A stretch of DNA of 64,000 nucleotides from Flavobacterium erciyesense. Its GTDB lineage: Bacteria > Bacteroidota > Bacteroidia > Flavobacteriales > Flavobacteriaceae. The notes under the pieces are model-generated. The model did no database searches. It saw nothing but the letters and a program-made list of their open reading frames with translations, and had not been told where the DNA came from. The DNA lies in the NCBI RefSeq assembly GCF_018069925.1, contig NZ_JAGPXB010000003.1, positions 241,042-305,041 on the forward strand. The letters run 5' to 3'. Shown here piece by piece: positions 18,013-28,129 of the stretch. Both the position numbers and the translations under genes were made by a program. Position 1 is the stretch's first letter; each line of letters opens with the position of its first letter.

Positions 18013-18699
18013 ATGGCAAACCCGTTAATTAAAATAAGTGATATTAAAAGAAACTTTGTACTAGGCAATGAAATTGTTTACGTACTTAAAGGAATCGATT
18101 TAGAGATTAACAAAGGAGAATATGTAGCCCTAATGGGACCATCTGGATCAGGAAAATCAACCTTGATGAACTTACTAGGCTGTCTTGACACACCCACATC
18201 AGGAAGCTACGTCTTAAATGGCAAAGATGTCAGCAAAATGCGCGATGACGAATTAGCCGAAATTCGAAATAAAGAAATCGGATTCGTTTTTCAAACCTTC
18301 AACTTGTTGCCAAGAACAACCGCACTTGACAATGTAGCTTTACCCATGATTTATGCTGGCTACTCAAAATCAGAGCGTAGCAAAAGAGCAACTGAAGTAT
18401 TGGAGCAAGTGAATTTATCAAACAGAATGGATCACCAACCTAATCAACTTTCTGGAGGGCAGCGTCAGCGTGTAGCCATTGCCAGAGCATTGGTCAACAA
18501 ACCCTCAATCATCCTTGCCGATGAGCCAACCGGAAACTTAGATAGTAAAACATCTGTCGAAATTATGAAGTTATTTGGCGACATTCACGCCCAAGGCAAC
18601 ACTGTAATTTTAGTAACTCACGAAGAAGAAATTGCCGCCTACGCCAACCGTGTCATCAGACTTAGAGATGGTGTAATTGAAAGCGACACTTCAAAATAA
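18013..18699 (+). CDS. ABC transporter ATPase, LolD/MacB type
   Basis: A 228-residue ATP-binding subunit with Walker [12 protein letters not shown]-loop in [18 protein letters not shown], signature [15 protein letters not shown], Walker [14 protein letters not shown] and H-loop VTHEEE. The NLLPR...NV segment is typical of the LolD/MacB/FtsE branch, which powers FtsX-like permeases moving lipoproteins, peptides or antibiotics. No permease gene is adjacent, so the partner is elsewhere. Confidence 0.9.
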   Translation: MANPLIKISDIKRNFVLGNEIVYVLKGIDLEINKGEYVALMGPSGSGKSTLMNLLGCLDTPTSGSYVLNGKDVSKMRDDELAEIRNKEIGFVFQTFNLLPRTTALDNVALPMIYAGYSKSERSKRATEVLEQVNLSNRMDHQPNQLSGGQRQRVAIARALVNKPSIILADEPTGNLDSKTSVEIMKLFGDIHAQGNTVILVTHEEEIAAYANRVIRLRDGVIESDTSK

Positions 18700-18705
18700 T
18701 TTTTT

Positions 18706-18807
18706 CAGGAGCTAATCCGGCTATATGCTTCAATCTTTTCTAAAACCTCACAGCCTCTGAAGGGCTGTAAGGTTTTAAAAAAGGATTTCCACTGCTATCA
18801 GGGCTAG
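18706..18807 (+). repeat. REP-like dispersed element, copy B
   Basis: The head CAGGAGCTAATCCGGCTATA and the tail AGGATTTCCACTGCTATCAG surround a hairpin loop in which AAAACCTCACAGCC pairs with GGCTGTAAGGTTTT. It starts 7 bp after the ABC ATPase stop and may also act as its terminator. Confidence 0.75.
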
Positions 18808-18857
18808 AAAATCCTGCTGCTGAACACGTTTAGCATTATCATTCAAAATCCAATACA

Positions 18858-19715
18858 ATGAAAATCGCACTACTAACTTGCGAAAAACTACCCCAATTAA
18901 ATCCCGAAGACCAACCGTTAATTCCTGCTTTGGCACAACATGGCATTACAGCAATTCCCGCCATTTGGAGCGATAAAACGATTGATTGGACTACATTTGA
19001 TTATCTTATCTTTCGCAATACTTGGGATTATTTCGAAAAAGAATCTGAATTCAGAGCTTGGCTGGACCACCTCGAACAATTAGGTATTAAAACCCTAAAT
19101 CCAATTGAGCTGGTCAAACAAAACATTCATAAGTTTTACCTACGTGATCTGGAGGAACAAGGAGTAACTATTTTACCCACTGTGTTTATAGATCGCACTA
19201 CTAAACTAGATTTGGCAGCACTGCTGCCAGCCTCTTGGAAACAAGCCGTAATAAAACCCGCTTTTTCAGCAGGATCGTACTTAACAACGGTTTTTGATGC
19301 AGAAGATGTCAATGGCATCAACGAAGAATATGGCAATATTGCAACTCAAAAAGAGCTGTTACTGCAAGAGTTTCGCCCAGAGATTCAAACCATTGGCGAA
19401 ACGTCATTTATTTTTTTCAATAAACAATTCTCACACGCCGTAAACAAAAAACCCGTTGATGGCGACTTCAGAGTGCAAACGCTATTTGGTGGCAAATACA
19501 CTTTGGTAAACCCATCAGAAGATTTAATTGCAAGTGCTCAAAAAATCATAGCAAATTTTCCAGACCGATTACTTTACGCCCGCGTTGACGGCATCATCAT
19601 TAACGACCAGTTACAGTTGATGGAAGTAGAATGCATTGAACCCGATTTGTATTTTAACTTAAGTCCAACAGCATTGAGTCAGTTTGTTGCTGCAATAGTA
19701 AAATTAATAGCCTAA
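18858..19715 (+). CDS. ATP-grasp family ligase
   Basis: A 285-residue protein resembling the RimK/glutathione-synthetase ATP-grasp fold. It has an N-terminal pre-ATP-grasp part (MKIALLTCEKLPQ..., FRNTWDYFEK), a substrate-binding stretch (VIKPAFSAGS), and C-terminal catalytic residues in ARVDGIIINDQLQLMEVECIEPDLYF (metal-binding Glu and Asn-like positions). It probably forms an amide bond between a carboxylate and an amine, but the product is unknown. It stands between a REP element and the adenosyltransferase gene. Confidence 0.82.
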   Translation: MKIALLTCEKLPQLNPEDQPLIPALAQHGITAIPAIWSDKTIDWTTFDYLIFRNTWDYFEKESEFRAWLDHLEQLGIKTLNPIELVKQNIHKFYLRDLEEQGVTILPTVFIDRTTKLDLAALLPASWKQAVIKPAFSAGSYLTTVFDAEDVNGINEEYGNIATQKELLLQEFRPEIQTIGETSFIFFNKQFSHAVNKKPVDGDFRVQTLFGGKYTLVNPSEDLIASAQKIIANFPDRLLYARVDGIIINDQLQLMEVECIEPDLYFNLSPTALSQFVAAIVKLIA

Positions 19716-19748
19716 ATTTGTCTTTTCAACATATCAATAGCATTTTAC

Positions 19749-20318
19749 ATGAAAGTATATACTAAAACGGGCGACAAAGGAACTACATCATTATTTGGTG
19801 GCACAAGAGTTCCCAAAGATCACGCACGTATTGAAAGCTACGGAACAGTAGACGAATTAAACTCATACATCGGACTCATCAGAGACCAAGAAATAAACAC
19901 CAGCTACAAAGCTATTTTAATCGAAGTGCAAGACCGCCTTTTTACAGTAGGTGCAATTTTGGCTACTCCACCTGAAAAGGAGGTTAAAAAAAATGGGGAA
20001 TTGCGTTTGCAAAATTTAGGAATTGTACCCACTGATATTGAATTACTCGAAAACGAAATCGATCAAATGGAAGAATCACTTCCGCCAATGACCCACTTTG
20101 TTTTACCAGGCGGACATACAACCGTGTCATATTGTCATATCGCTCGGTGCGTTTGCCGCAGAGCTGAGCGCTTAGCAGTGCATTTAAGTCACAATGAACC
20201 TGTTCCTGAAATTGCTATCACGTATTTAAACCGACTTTCTGACTACCTTTTTGTGCTGGCACGAAAGTTGTCTCATGACCTACAAGCGGAAGAAGTAAAA
20301 TGGATTCCAAGAAAGTAG
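19749..20318 (+). CDS. PduO-type cob(I)alamin adenosyltransferase
   Basis: Transfers the adenosyl group of ATP to cob(I)alamin to make coenzyme B12. The 189-residue protein has the PduO-type start KVYTKTGDKGTTSLFGGTRV with the ATP-binding region, and the C-terminal motif RCVCRRAERLAVHLS. It follows the ATP-grasp gene by 33 bp, so the two may be co-transcribed. It probably serves a B12-dependent mutase or ribonucleotide reductase encoded elsewhere. Confidence 0.92.
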   Translation: MKVYTKTGDKGTTSLFGGTRVPKDHARIESYGTVDELNSYIGLIRDQEINTSYKAILIEVQDRLFTVGAILATPPEKEVKKNGELRLQNLGIVPTDIELLENEIDQMEESLPPMTHFVLPGGHTTVSYCHIARCVCRRAERLAVHLSHNEPVPEIAITYLNRLSDYLFVLARKLSHDLQAEEVKWIPRK

Positions 20319-20428
20319 TATTCAGTTTACAGCCGTAGTTTTAAGCACAAAAACTTGAAACTTGAAACCTAAAACTTTAAACCCAAAAAAACGTTCTTAA
20401 CTTTAACCAAAAATAAATCGTTTTTTAC

Positions 20429-20458
20429 TTGTATTTTTCAGTAAAAAATTTATTTTTG
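20429..20458 (+). promoter_or_regulatory. Probable promoter of the DUF2795 gene
   Basis: TTG at 20429-20431 and TATTTTTG at 20451-20458 are separated by 19 bp, which fits the Flavobacterium -33/-7 promoter. The ATG follows at 20481. Confidence 0.65.
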
Positions 20459-20480
20459 CACAAAACTAAATCGACAACAG

Positions 20481-20702
20481 ATGTATTGGACATTAGAATT
20501 AGCATCGTATTTAAGTGATGCACCGTGGCCTGCGAACAAAGACGAATTAATCGACTACGCCATTAGAGCAGGAGCTCCTTTAGAGGTTGTAGAAAACCTT
20601 CAATCTATTGAAGATGAAGGCGAGATTTATGAATCAATGGAAGAAATATGGCCAGATTATCCTACAGACGAAGACTATCTTTGGAATGAGGATGAATATT
20701 AA
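20481..20702 (+). CDS. DUF2795 family protein
   Basis: A 73-residue very acidic protein, beginning MYWTLELASYLSDAPWPANK and ending in a run of acidic and aromatic residues. It matches the DUF2795 family found across Bacteroidetes, with a helix built around DELIDYAIRAGAPLEVVENL. Function is unknown. It is transcribed from its own promoter and followed by a terminator. It lies upstream of secA, but a link is only positional. Confidence 0.85.
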   Translation: MYWTLELASYLSDAPWPANKDELIDYAIRAGAPLEVVENLQSIEDEGEIYESMEEIWPDYPTDEDYLWNEDEY

Positions 20703-20713
20703 AAGGTAAACCA

Positions 20714-20744
20714 ATAAAAAGTCTCAAAAGAGGCTTTTTTTTGG
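20714..20744 (+). terminator. Terminator after the DUF2795 gene
   Basis: AAAAAGTCTC and GAGGCTTTTT pair (one G-T pair) around AAAA and run into a T tract. Confidence 0.75.
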
Positions 20745-20787
20745 TTTAAATGTATAGAATAAAACAATTTAGAAATAAAAACATATC

Positions 20788-23700
20788 ATGAGTTTCATCA
20801 ACAGTATTATCAAGATCTTTGTAGGCGACAAGTCTCAAAATGATGTCAAAGGCTTACAACCGTATCTTTCCAAAATAAAAACCTTCGAAACTGCCCTTAA
20901 AGCATTGTCTCATGATGAATTGAGAGCGAAAACGGCTGAGTTCAAAGAAAAAATCAAACAAGCACGCGCCGAAAAAGACAGCAAAATCGCTGCTTTAAAA
21001 GCCGATGTTGAACTCATCGAAGACATCGATAAAAGAGAAGATATTTATGTAAGTATTGACGCTTTAGAAAAAGAGGCCTACGAAATCTCTGAAAAAGTTT
21101 TGATGGATATTTTACCTGAAGCTTTTGCTGTGGTAAAAGAAACAGCAAGCCGTTTCAAAGAAAACACACATATCGAAGTAACCGCTACAGCTAAAGATCG
21201 TGAACTTTCTGCTACCAAAACCTACATCACGCTTGAAGGCGACAAAGCCATTTGGGCCAACTCATGGAGCGCAGCTGGTAAAGAAATTACTTGGGACATG
21301 ATTCACTACGATGTACAATTAATTGGTGGAATGGTTTTGCACCAAGGAAAAGTAGCCGAAATGCAAACGGGTGAAGGTAAAACGTTAGTAGCAACATTAC
21401 CTCTTTACTTAAATGCGCTTACTGGTAATGGCGTACACTTAGTAACCGTGAATGATTACTTGGCTAAACGTGATAGCACTTGGAAAGCACCTTTATTCGA
21501 ATTCCATGGTATGTCAGTTGAATGTATTGACAATTACCAACCAAGCTCTGAAGGTCGTAAAAAAGCCTACGATGCTGATATTACTTATGGTACTAACAAC
21601 GAATTTGGTTTTGACTACCTAAGAGACAACATGGCGCACTCGCCAGAAGATTTGGTACAAAGAAAACACAACTACGCTATTGTCGATGAGGTGGATTCGG
21701 TTTTGATTGATGATGCAAGAACGCCATTAATTATCTCAGGTCCAGTACCACAAGGTGACCGCCACGAATTTGTTGAAATGAAACCAAAAATCGAAAATTT
21801 GGTGAGTTTACAAAGACAATTGGCTAACGGTTTCTTGGCAGAAGCTAAAAAACTTATCAAAGAAGGAAATACCAAAGATGGTGGATTCCAACTTTTGAGA
21901 GCTTACAGAGCATTACCTAAAAACAAAGCTTTAATTAAGTTTTTGAGTGAAGAAGGAATCAAACAATTGCTTCAAAAAACAGAAAATCAATACATGCAGG
22001 ATAACAAAAGAGAAATGCATAAAATTGATGAAGCATTGTATTTTGTAATCGAAGAAAAAAACAATCAAGTAGAGTTATCTGATAACGGTATCAAATACCT
22101 TTCTGGTGATACGGACTCTGACTTTTTCGTACTTCCAGACATCGGAACTGAAATTGCAGCTATCGAAAGCAGAAAATTAGATAAAGATCAAGAAGCAGAG
22201 GAAAAAGAAAAATTATTCCAAGATTTTGGTGTAAAAAGCGAGCGTATCCACACGCTTACGCAACTGTTGAAAGCCTACACTTTATTCGAAAAAGATGTAG
22301 AGTACGTAATCATGGACAACAAAATCATGATTGTTGACGAGCAAACAGGTCGTATCATGGATGGTCGTCGTTACTCTGACGGATTGCACCAAGCCATCGA
22401 AGCCAAAGAAAATGTAAAAATTGAGGCTGCTACTCAAACTTTTGCAACAGTAACTTTGCAAAACTACTTCAGAATGTACAACAAACTGGGCGGAATGACG
22501 GGAACTGCCGTTACTGAAGCTGGGGAATTGTGGCAGATTTATAAGTTAGATGTAGTTGAAATTCCAACCAACAGAGGAATTGCACGTAAAGACAAAGAAG
22601 ATTTCATCTACAAAACAACACGTGAAAAATTCAATGCTGTTATTGAAGATGTAACTGAATTATCAAAAGCTGGAAGACCAGTTCTTATTGGAACAACATC
22701 TGTTGAAATTTCTGAATTGTTAAGCCGAATGCTTAAAATGCGTGGCATTACTCACAATGTATTGAATGCTAAAATGCACAAGCAAGAAGCGCAAATTGTA
22801 GAAGAGGCAGGTAAACCAGGAGTAGTAACAATTGCAACCAATATGGCCGGTCGTGGTACCGATATCAAATTATCTCCAGAAGTTAAAGCTGCAGGAGGTT
22901 TAGCCATTGTGGGTACAGAGCGTCATGATTCACGTCGTGTTGACCGTCAATTACGTGGTCGTGCCGGACGTCAAGGTGATCCAGGAAGTTCTCAATTTTA
23001 CGTATCGCTTGAAGACAACTTAATGCGTTTGTTTGGTTCTGAAAGAGTAGCCAAAGTAATGGACCGCATGGGATTACAAGAAGGTGAAGTAATTCAGCAC
23101 TCTATGATGACCAAATCAATTGAGCGTGCTCAGAAAAAAGTAGAAGAAAACAACTTTGGAGTACGTAAACGTTTGTTAGAGTACGATGATGTTATGAACG
23201 CACAGCGTGAGGTAGTTTACAAGCGTCGTCGCCATGCTTTATTTGGTGAGCGCTTAAAACTTGACATTGCCAACATGTTGTACGATACCTGCGAAGTTAT
23301 TGTAAGCCAAAACAAAGGAACAAACGATTTCAAAAACTTTGAGTTTGAATTAATTCGTTACTTCTCTATCACGTCGCCAATTAGCGAAAGTGACTTTGCA
23401 AAAAGCAACGAAACAGACATAACTAATAAACTATATAAAGTAACTTTAGAGTATTATACTGAGAAAACAGCACGCAGCGCACGTGAGGCTTTCCCTATTA
23501 TCAAGAGCGTTTACGAGGATCAAAACAACCAATTCGAGCGTATTGTAGTGCCATTTACTGACGGTATCAAATCACTAAATGTGGTAACCGACTTGAAAAA
23601 AGCATACGAAACTCAAGGCGCGCAATTGATAGCTGATTTCGAGAAAAACATCACACTAGCCATTGTTGATGAAGCTTGGAAAAAGCACTTACGCAAAATG

Positions 23701-24129
23701 GACGAATTGAAACAATCTGTACAATTGGCAGTGCACGAACAAAAAGATCCTTTGCTAATTTACAAGTTAGAAGCGTTTAATTTGTTTAGAGCCATGATTG
23801 ACAATGTAAACAAAGAGGTAATCTCGTTTTTGTTCAAAGGTGATTTGCCAGCACAAGAAAACCAGCGTATTCAAGAGGCTATTGATGTAACGCCAGTTGA
23901 AGATTACACCATTTCAAAAGACGAAATTGTAAGCAGCGAAGCCGCCAATCAAGAGGCAATGCAAACACAAACCCGTCAGGTAACAGAGACCATCACACGC
24001 GATCAACCAAAAATCAATCGCAATGATAACGTGACCATTCAAAACGTGGCCAACGGACAAATTCAAGAAATGAAATACAAAAAAGCCGAAAGCTTAATCG
24101 CTTCAGGCCAATGGGTTTTAGTGAACTAA
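20788..24129 (+). CDS. secA: Preprotein translocase ATPase SecA
   Basis: The motor of the Sec export pathway, driving unfolded precursors through SecYEG. 1113 residues, about 200 longer than the E. coli protein. Walker A is [11 protein letters not shown] near 195 and the DEVD box is near 299. NBD2 carries [15 protein letters not shown] and [16 protein letters not shown]. An insertion of roughly 100 residues near 335-455 ([18 protein letters not shown]...) splits NBD1, as is usual in Bacteroidetes. The C-terminus ends [16 protein letters not shown] and lacks the Cys-rich SecB/zinc tail. It is monocistronic with a strong terminator. Confidence 0.97.
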   Translation: MSFINSIIKIFVGDKSQNDVKGLQPYLSKIKTFETALKALSHDELRAKTAEFKEKIKQARAEKDSKIAALKADVELIEDIDKREDIYVSIDALEKEAYEISEKVLMDILPEAFAVVKETASRFKENTHIEVTATAKDRELSATKTYITLEGDKAIWANSWSAAGKEITWDMIHYDVQLIGGMVLHQGKVAEMQTGEGKTLVATLPLYLNALTGNGVHLVTVNDYLAKRDSTWKAPLFEFHGMSVECIDNYQPSSEGRKKAYDADITYGTNNEFGFDYLRDNMAHSPEDLVQRKHNYAIVDEVDSVLIDDARTPLIISGPVPQGDRHEFVEMKPKIENLVSLQRQLANGFLAEAKKLIKEGNTKDGGFQLLRAYRALPKNKALIKFLSEEGIKQLLQKTENQYMQDNKREMHKIDEALYFVIEEKNNQVELSDNGIKYLSGDTDSDFFVLPDIGTEIAAIESRKLDKDQEAEEKEKLFQDFGVKSERIHTLTQLLKAYTLFEKDVEYVIMDNKIMIVDEQTGRIMDGRRYSDGLHQAIEAKENVKIEAATQTFATVTLQNYFRMYNKLGGMTGTAVTEAGELWQIYKLDVVEIPTNRGIARKDKEDFIYKTTREKFNAVIEDVTELSKAGRPVLIGTTSVEISELLSRMLKMRGITHNVLNAKMHKQEAQIVEEAGKPGVVTIATNMAGRGTDIKLSPEVKAAGGLAIVGTERHDSRRVDRQLRGRAGRQGDPGSSQFYVSLEDNLMRLFGSERVAKVMDRMGLQEGEVIQHSMMTKSIERAQKKVEENNFGVRKRLLEYDDVMNAQREVVYKRRRHALFGERLKLDIANMLYDTCEVIVSQNKGTNDFKNFEFELIRYFSITSPISESDFAKSNETDITNKLYKVTLEYYTEKTARSAREAFPIIKSVYEDQNNQFERIVVPFTDGIKSLNVVTDLKKAYETQGAQLIADFEKNITLAIVDEAWKKHLRKMDELKQSVQLAVHEQKDPLLIYKLEAFNLFRAMIDNVNKEVISFLFKGDLPAQENQRIQEAIDVTPVEDYTISKDEIVSSEAANQEAMQTQTRQVTETITRDQPKINRNDNVTIQNVANGQIQEMKYKKAESLIASGQWVLVN

Positions 24130-24152
24130 TTCCTTTTATTTCAAAATATATC

Positions 24153-24186
24153 AAACTCCACCGCGCAAGTAGTGGAGTTTTTTTTA
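24153..24186 (+). terminator. Terminator after secA
   Basis: AAACTCCAC at 24153-24161 pairs with GTGGAGTTT at 24172-24180, followed by a run of T residues. Confidence 0.85.
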
Positions 24187-24199
24187 TGCTATTTTTTTT

Positions 24200-24345
24200 C
24201 AGGACCTATTCCTGCCATACGCTGCAAGCTTTTGGATTGCCAACTCTTTTTATTGGCGCTTTCAGGAGCTTCCTTCGGTCGCTCTGCCAGACACCATAAA
24301 AAGTAGTGGCCAACCGGCATAGGCTTTTCGCTACTGTCAGGGCTA
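24200..24345 (+). repeat. REP-like dispersed element, copy C
   Basis: The head CAGGACCTATTCCTGCCATA and the tail end CGCTACTGTCAGGGCTA are recognisable, but the centre is longer and more diverged than in copies A and B. It lies between secA and the DUF1003 gene in a 510-bp gap. The rest of the gap (24346-24640) has no convincing frame. Confidence 0.6.
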
Positions 24346-24640
24346 CAACTCGCACAAACTTCGGTAGTAAATAATGCAGTAGGAAATTGGATAAACAATT
24401 CCTTCCCACAAACCAACTTAAACATTGCCACGTTTCAATCTGGCTATGGAGAGGACTATTATCCTGCTTATTGAAAAATTGACGAAAACGGGGTAGTTAC
24501 CTCATTAGTACTTGATTTTTTTGTTATAGATTTACCTAGTACCAATAATTGATTTACATGAGCAGTATTAGTTTTGACAAATCAACTACTAATTCTATTT
24601 ACACAACCTAAAAAAGTCGGGAAGCTAAATATAAAACATT

Positions 24641-25336
24641 ATGAAAACCAGCAAGATTAGCAATTTAGAAATCAAAAAAGGAGAAGAAATACTCGGACGC
24701 GATATCCGAGAAGGGATTTTCAACCTAATACAAACCGAGTTCCCGAATTTTAGTTTGAACGATGCAATAACTATTGAAGAATTGAATCGGTACCGACGCT
24801 TGTATTTGACCTCGTTAATCCAACAAGAAAAAGGAGAAATTGCGGCCATCGACCAAGATGTAATGAACGCCATAAAAAACAACTCAATTCTTTCGGAAAA
24901 CATTCAAGACGAAATTGAAGCCGAACTTACCTTCGGTCAAAAACTAGCTGATGGTGTAGCAGCCTTTGGCGGAAGTTGGGCTTTTATCATCACTTTTTTT
25001 TCTTTCATATTAATTTGGATGATCATTAACATTTGGTTTTTAACCACCAAACCTTTTGACCCCTTCCCTTTTATCTTACTCAATTTAATACTTTCTTGCT
25101 TGGCAGCTATTCAAGCACCAATTATTATGATGAGCCAAAACCGACAAGAACAAAAAGACCGTCAACGAAGCGAACACGACTATAAAATTAACTTAAAAGC
25201 CGAGCTAGAAATCAAACTTTTAAGTGAAAAAATTGACCATTTATTAGCGCATCAAAACAAAAAACTCCTTGAAATTCAAGAACTACAAACCGATTATTTA
25301 GAAGACTTAATGAAAGAATTAAAAAAGCCCTTATAA
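24641..25336 (+). CDS. DUF1003 membrane protein
   Basis: A 231-residue inner-membrane protein of the DUF1003 family. After a soluble N-terminal part (about 1-95) come two helices, ADGVAAFGGSWAFIITFFSF and PFDPFPFILLNLILSCLAAI, with the family hallmark KPFDPFPFILLN and QAPIIMMSQNRQ between the second helix and a charged coiled-coil tail. The role is unknown. It is the last conserved gene before the cassette-like region. Confidence 0.88.
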   Translation: MKTSKISNLEIKKGEEILGRDIREGIFNLIQTEFPNFSLNDAITIEELNRYRRLYLTSLIQQEKGEIAAIDQDVMNAIKNNSILSENIQDEIEAELTFGQKLADGVAAFGGSWAFIITFFSFILIWMIINIWFLTTKPFDPFPFILLNLILSCLAAIQAPIIMMSQNRQEQKDRQRSEHDYKINLKAELEIKLLSEKIDHLLAHQNKKLLEIQELQTDYLEDLMKELKKPL

Positions 25337-25426
25337 GTTACTGTGAAATAAATAAGGCATTGATTAAGTTGAAATTGGATTTTAGAATAAATTAATCGGT
25401 TAAAGCCACTAGTTATAAGCCATTTT

Positions 25427-25933
25427 ATGAAAAATCTGCAAATCAAGACATTACTCCTATTTTTCTCTATTTGTATTTTAAGTTGTAATTCAAACAAAAA
25501 AATAGGAAGAGAAAATGAGTCGACAATTTATAACGTTGAAGAAGATGATGTTGAAATGAATAAGGCAATCGAAAAAGCAAAACAAACTTTAGATAGTTTT
25601 GATTTTGCTTTTAAAAACAATACTAGAGTTTTTACATTTTTTGGCTTGAAAAAGAAATTTGAAGAAAATGGAAACGTTGAACATATTTGGATTGGAAATA
25701 TTCAAGGAATAGAAGAAGGGAAATATATTGGCGTAATTGACAATTTGCCAGAAAAAATAAAAAGCGTAAAACTTGGCGACACTGTACAAATAGAAAAAAA
25801 AGAAATTAGTGATTGGATGTATATCAAAAAATCAGAATTACACGGTGGATATACAATCAGACTTTTAAGAGAAAGAATGACGGAAGGAGAACGAAAAAAG
25901 TTTGATGTAGAAAGCGGAATGAAAATAAAGTAG
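25427..25933 (+). CDS. DUF2314 lipoprotein
   Basis: A 168-residue predicted lipoprotein: the signal peptide MKNLQIKTLLLFFSICILSC puts the lipobox cysteine at residue 20. The mature part carries a DUF2314 domain (EHIWIGNIQGIEEGKYIGVI and VKLGDTVQIEKKEISDWMYI). Members occur as small secreted or cytoplasmic proteins and are often linked to polymorphic-toxin immunity. Here that is only an idea. The stop lies about 10 bp before the first attC-like element, so this is the first gene of the array. Confidence 0.8.
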   Translation: MKNLQIKTLLLFFSICILSCNSNKKIGRENESTIYNVEEDDVEMNKAIEKAKQTLDSFDFAFKNNTRVFTFFGLKKKFEENGNVEHIWIGNIQGIEEGKYIGVIDNLPEKIKSVKLGDTVQIEKKEISDWMYIKKSELHGGYTIRLLRERMTEGERKKFDVESGMKIK

Positions 25934-25942
25934 AAGAAAAAA

Positions 25943-26080
25943 CGGCTTATAACACACGCTACAAGCAATTTGGGTATTTGTCTTGACGGGAAAATGGTTT
26001 TGTATTTGGAAGTTTTGGCTTGCCCGAAAAATAGCGCTAATTTAGTCCCAAACCGCGTGTAGCGCCGGAACGTTGGTAGC
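25943..26080 (+). repeat. attC-like imperfect palindrome (E1)
   Basis: The left arm has ATAAC, CGCTACA, GC and TTTGGG in that order. The right arm has CCCAAA, GC, TGTAGCG and GGAACGTTGG, which is the reverse-complement order. The arms therefore pair with small bulges around a centre of about 70 bases. These are the features of integron attC sites. Confidence 0.6.
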
Positions 26081-26241
26081 AATCCGAAATCAGAAATCGC
26101 TGCAAATATGATTTTAAAACAACTTATTATTTGAAAATTATTTAAAAGCCTAAACAATTTAATATTGGAACTCGGAATTTACAAATAGAAATTCAAGGTT
26201 ATTTAAAAAAATTGAAAACTCTTATCAAAAAACAATTACCA

Positions 26242-26526
26242 ATGAAGAAACTAACTATTACACCTTTTTTAATTGTTATTGGAGCATTGGAAATATTACT
26301 TTTAATGATGTCTATATATTTCCTTTTAATAGATAATAATGGAGGAAGAGCATTAGGAGGAGCAATTGCATTAATTGGATTTATAATTTTTATAATCATC
26401 TTAGCAATTGAACAATCTATTCTAAATTTTAAAAAATTTAACAAAGAAAATGTATGGCTTGTCGAATCTATAATTTTGATTATAGTAGTAATTTATATCT
26501 ATTTAAACGGAATATCTATTGGTTAA
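26242..26526 (+). CDS. Small membrane protein, unknown function
   Basis: A 94-residue protein with three hydrophobic helices (about 3-24, 32-53 and 73-91) and a short glycine-rich loop (NNGGRALGG). I do not recognise the family. ATG at 26242 was preferred to TTG at 26212, which would add ten residues and lacks a clear ribosome site. It lies inside a cassette-like unit bounded by E1 and E2. Confidence 0.6.
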   Translation: MKKLTITPFLIVIGALEILLLMMSIYFLLIDNNGGRALGGAIALIGFIIFIIILAIEQSILNFKKFNKENVWLVESIILIIVVIYIYLNGISIG

Positions 26527-26639
26527 GTAAACAAAAGTGCGAAGTTGAAACTTGACAACAGAAATGTGAAAAGAAGAAACGTGAAGTTGGAATTTGACAG
26601 TAGAAACTGAAAAAAATTAAACTTAATAAAACAAAGACT

Positions 26640-26775
26640 GCCACCAACACACGCTACAAGCAATTTGGGGATTTGGTTTAATGGAAAAATTGGTTTGTAT
26701 TTGGAAGAGTTGGCAAATCCGAATAATGGGCTTAATTTAGTCCCAAAACCGTAGTAATAGCATGACGTTAGCTGT
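26640..26775 (+). repeat. attC-like imperfect palindrome (E2)
   Basis: The left arm CCAACACACGCTACAAGCAA is nearly identical to that of E1. The right arm TCCCAAAA...ACGTTAGC pairs with it through TTTGGGGA, GCTA and the CCAAC edge, though less completely. The centre also resembles E1 (TGGTTTGTATTTGGAAG). Just upstream (26530-26625) is an imperfect tandem duplication of GTGAAGTTGGAATTTGACAG-like sequence. Confidence 0.55.
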
Positions 26776-26805
26776 CTTTTTACGACCGAAAAACTTAAAT
26801 AAATA

Positions 26806-27327
26806 ATGAACGAAACAAATAGAAAATTTGTATTTGGGAATTTAGAAATCAGAAAATTTATAGCTTCTGATTATTTATATCTTTCAGCATTTTTTATCTC
26901 AATATTATATTATTTCTATGTACTTGAATATAAACCTGAAAATAAGTTTGCTACTTCACTTTTTATATCTTGGCTTGTTGCTTTTCAAACAATTTCGAGC
27001 CCTTTTGGACTACGATTTAGAAATATTTACTTTTCTGTCATTTGGCTTTTATTATCTTCTATTTATTTAATTGGTAATAACTATTTTGGGTTTGTTCCAA
27101 TCTTGACATTTGTGTTATACCATATTTTAAGATTGATTTTTTGGAGCAAATATAATAGAGAATTTATTCCATATCAAACAGGAAAAGGAGCTATATTCCG
27201 ACATAGAAGTTTTTTTGAAGGAAGGAGCGGAAATAATAAAGACAAACTGTATACTAAAATATTATTACTAATTGGAATATCAATAATTCTGTTTCCATTA
27301 TTTGTAATGATAGGAGATAAAAAGTAA
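26806..27327 (+). CDS. Membrane protein, unknown function
   Basis: A 173-residue protein with about four hydrophobic helices (roughly 20-37, 45-62, 70-85 and 92-108), a basic cytoplasmic-looking loop (about 110-147), and a last helix near 150-168. I do not recognise it. The gene starts about 40 bp after the ACGTTAGC edge of E2 and stops 6 bp before E3, an arrangement typical of a single-gene cassette. Confidence 0.65.
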   Translation: MNETNRKFVFGNLEIRKFIASDYLYLSAFFISILYYFYVLEYKPENKFATSLFISWLVAFQTISSPFGLRFRNIYFSVIWLLLSSIYLIGNNYFGFVPILTFVLYHILRLIFWSKYNREFIPYQTGKGAIFRHRSFFEGRSGNNKDKLYTKILLLIGISIILFPLFVMIGDKK

Positions 27328-27332
27328 AAAAC

Positions 27333-27470
27333 TACCGCTAATAAGCGCTTGGCAAGTTTGCGAATTTTGTGATAAGTTCACGTTCACGTTTCGCAAGAAT
27401 TTTTATCTTTAACAGCAAATAATGGGGTCCTAAGTTCGCAACTGACGAGAAGCGGCGGAACGTTGGCAGT
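27333..27470 (+). repeat. attC-like imperfect palindrome (E3)
   Basis: The left arm CGCTAATAAGCGCTTGGCAA with AGTTTGCGAA pairs with the right arm TTCGCAACT...AAGCGGCGGAACGTTGGC. The right edge GGAACGTTGG is identical to that of E1, although the arm sequences differ. This is what attC families do: structure is kept more than sequence. Confidence 0.6.
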
Positions 27471-27490
27471 AATTATTCAAAACCCTGCAT

Positions 27491-28129
27491 ATGAAAAACA
27501 TGATTTTTTTAGCGTTACTTTGCCCTTTTATTTTGAATGCTCAAAGGAACTTTCTAGACGAAGGAAATAATTTGTTAAGTCAAAATAGAACCAAAGAAGC
27601 CGAAGAAGTGTTTAGAGAAGGTTTAAAATCTGATGAGAAGAATTTAATTTATCAGACGCAAATTGGTTTGTGTTTGCTAAATCAAGGCAAATACGAAGAA
27701 GCTCAGCAACAACTCGACAAAGTAATCGTCCAAGATTCAAATAATGTAGCTGCGTTGTGGTATTACGGAGTAAATAGTTTCCAGAATACCAAAAACTTCC
27801 GAAAAGCAGTTGAATATTTTGAAAAAGCTTATCCGTTAATTCTAAAAACTTCGCCACAATTTTTTGCCGTTAACTTCTATATTGGAAAGTCGTATCGAAA
27901 TATATTGGTAACTGAAGGAATAACTTATGAAGAAACAGATCGAATGCTTGAAACTTCTAAGGAATATGTAAGATTACAACCAAACGCAAGTGATGTAAAT
28001 AAATTTATGGAATTCATCAAATATGTTGAAGAAAAAAGACCGCAATCAAATGTAAAAATATGGATGCTAACAAATGAAAAAAACGCAGAGGAAACTTTGA
28101 CAAAGCAACTTAAAAAAAATAAACAATGA
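27491..28129 (+). CDS. Exported tetratricopeptide repeat protein
   Basis: A 212-residue protein with a signal peptide (MKNMIFLALLCPFILNAQ) and about three TPR units between residues 22 and 125 (LSQNRTKEAEEVFREGLKSD, LLNQGKYEEAQQQLDKVIVQ and a third near FRKAVEYFEKAYPL). TPR proteins serve as binding scaffolds. The partner is unknown. Its stop overlaps the start of the next gene by 4 bp (ATGA), so the two form a pair within one cassette-like unit. Confidence 0.8.
   Translation: MKNMIFLALLCPFILNAQRNFLDEGNNLLSQNRTKEAEEVFREGLKSDEKNLIYQTQIGLCLLNQGKYEEAQQQLDKVIVQDSNNVAALWYYGVNSFQNTKNFRKAVEYFEKAYPLILKTSPQFFAVNFYIGKSYRNILVTEGITYEETDRMLETSKEYVRLQPNASDVNKFMEFIKYVEEKRPQSNVKIWMLTNEKNAEETLTKQLKKNKQ

Noticed and set aside
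24189..24431. Open frames over the REP-like element after secA
   Set aside because: They lie inside a repeat with hairpin structure, have no family, and alternative frames on both strands are equally long.
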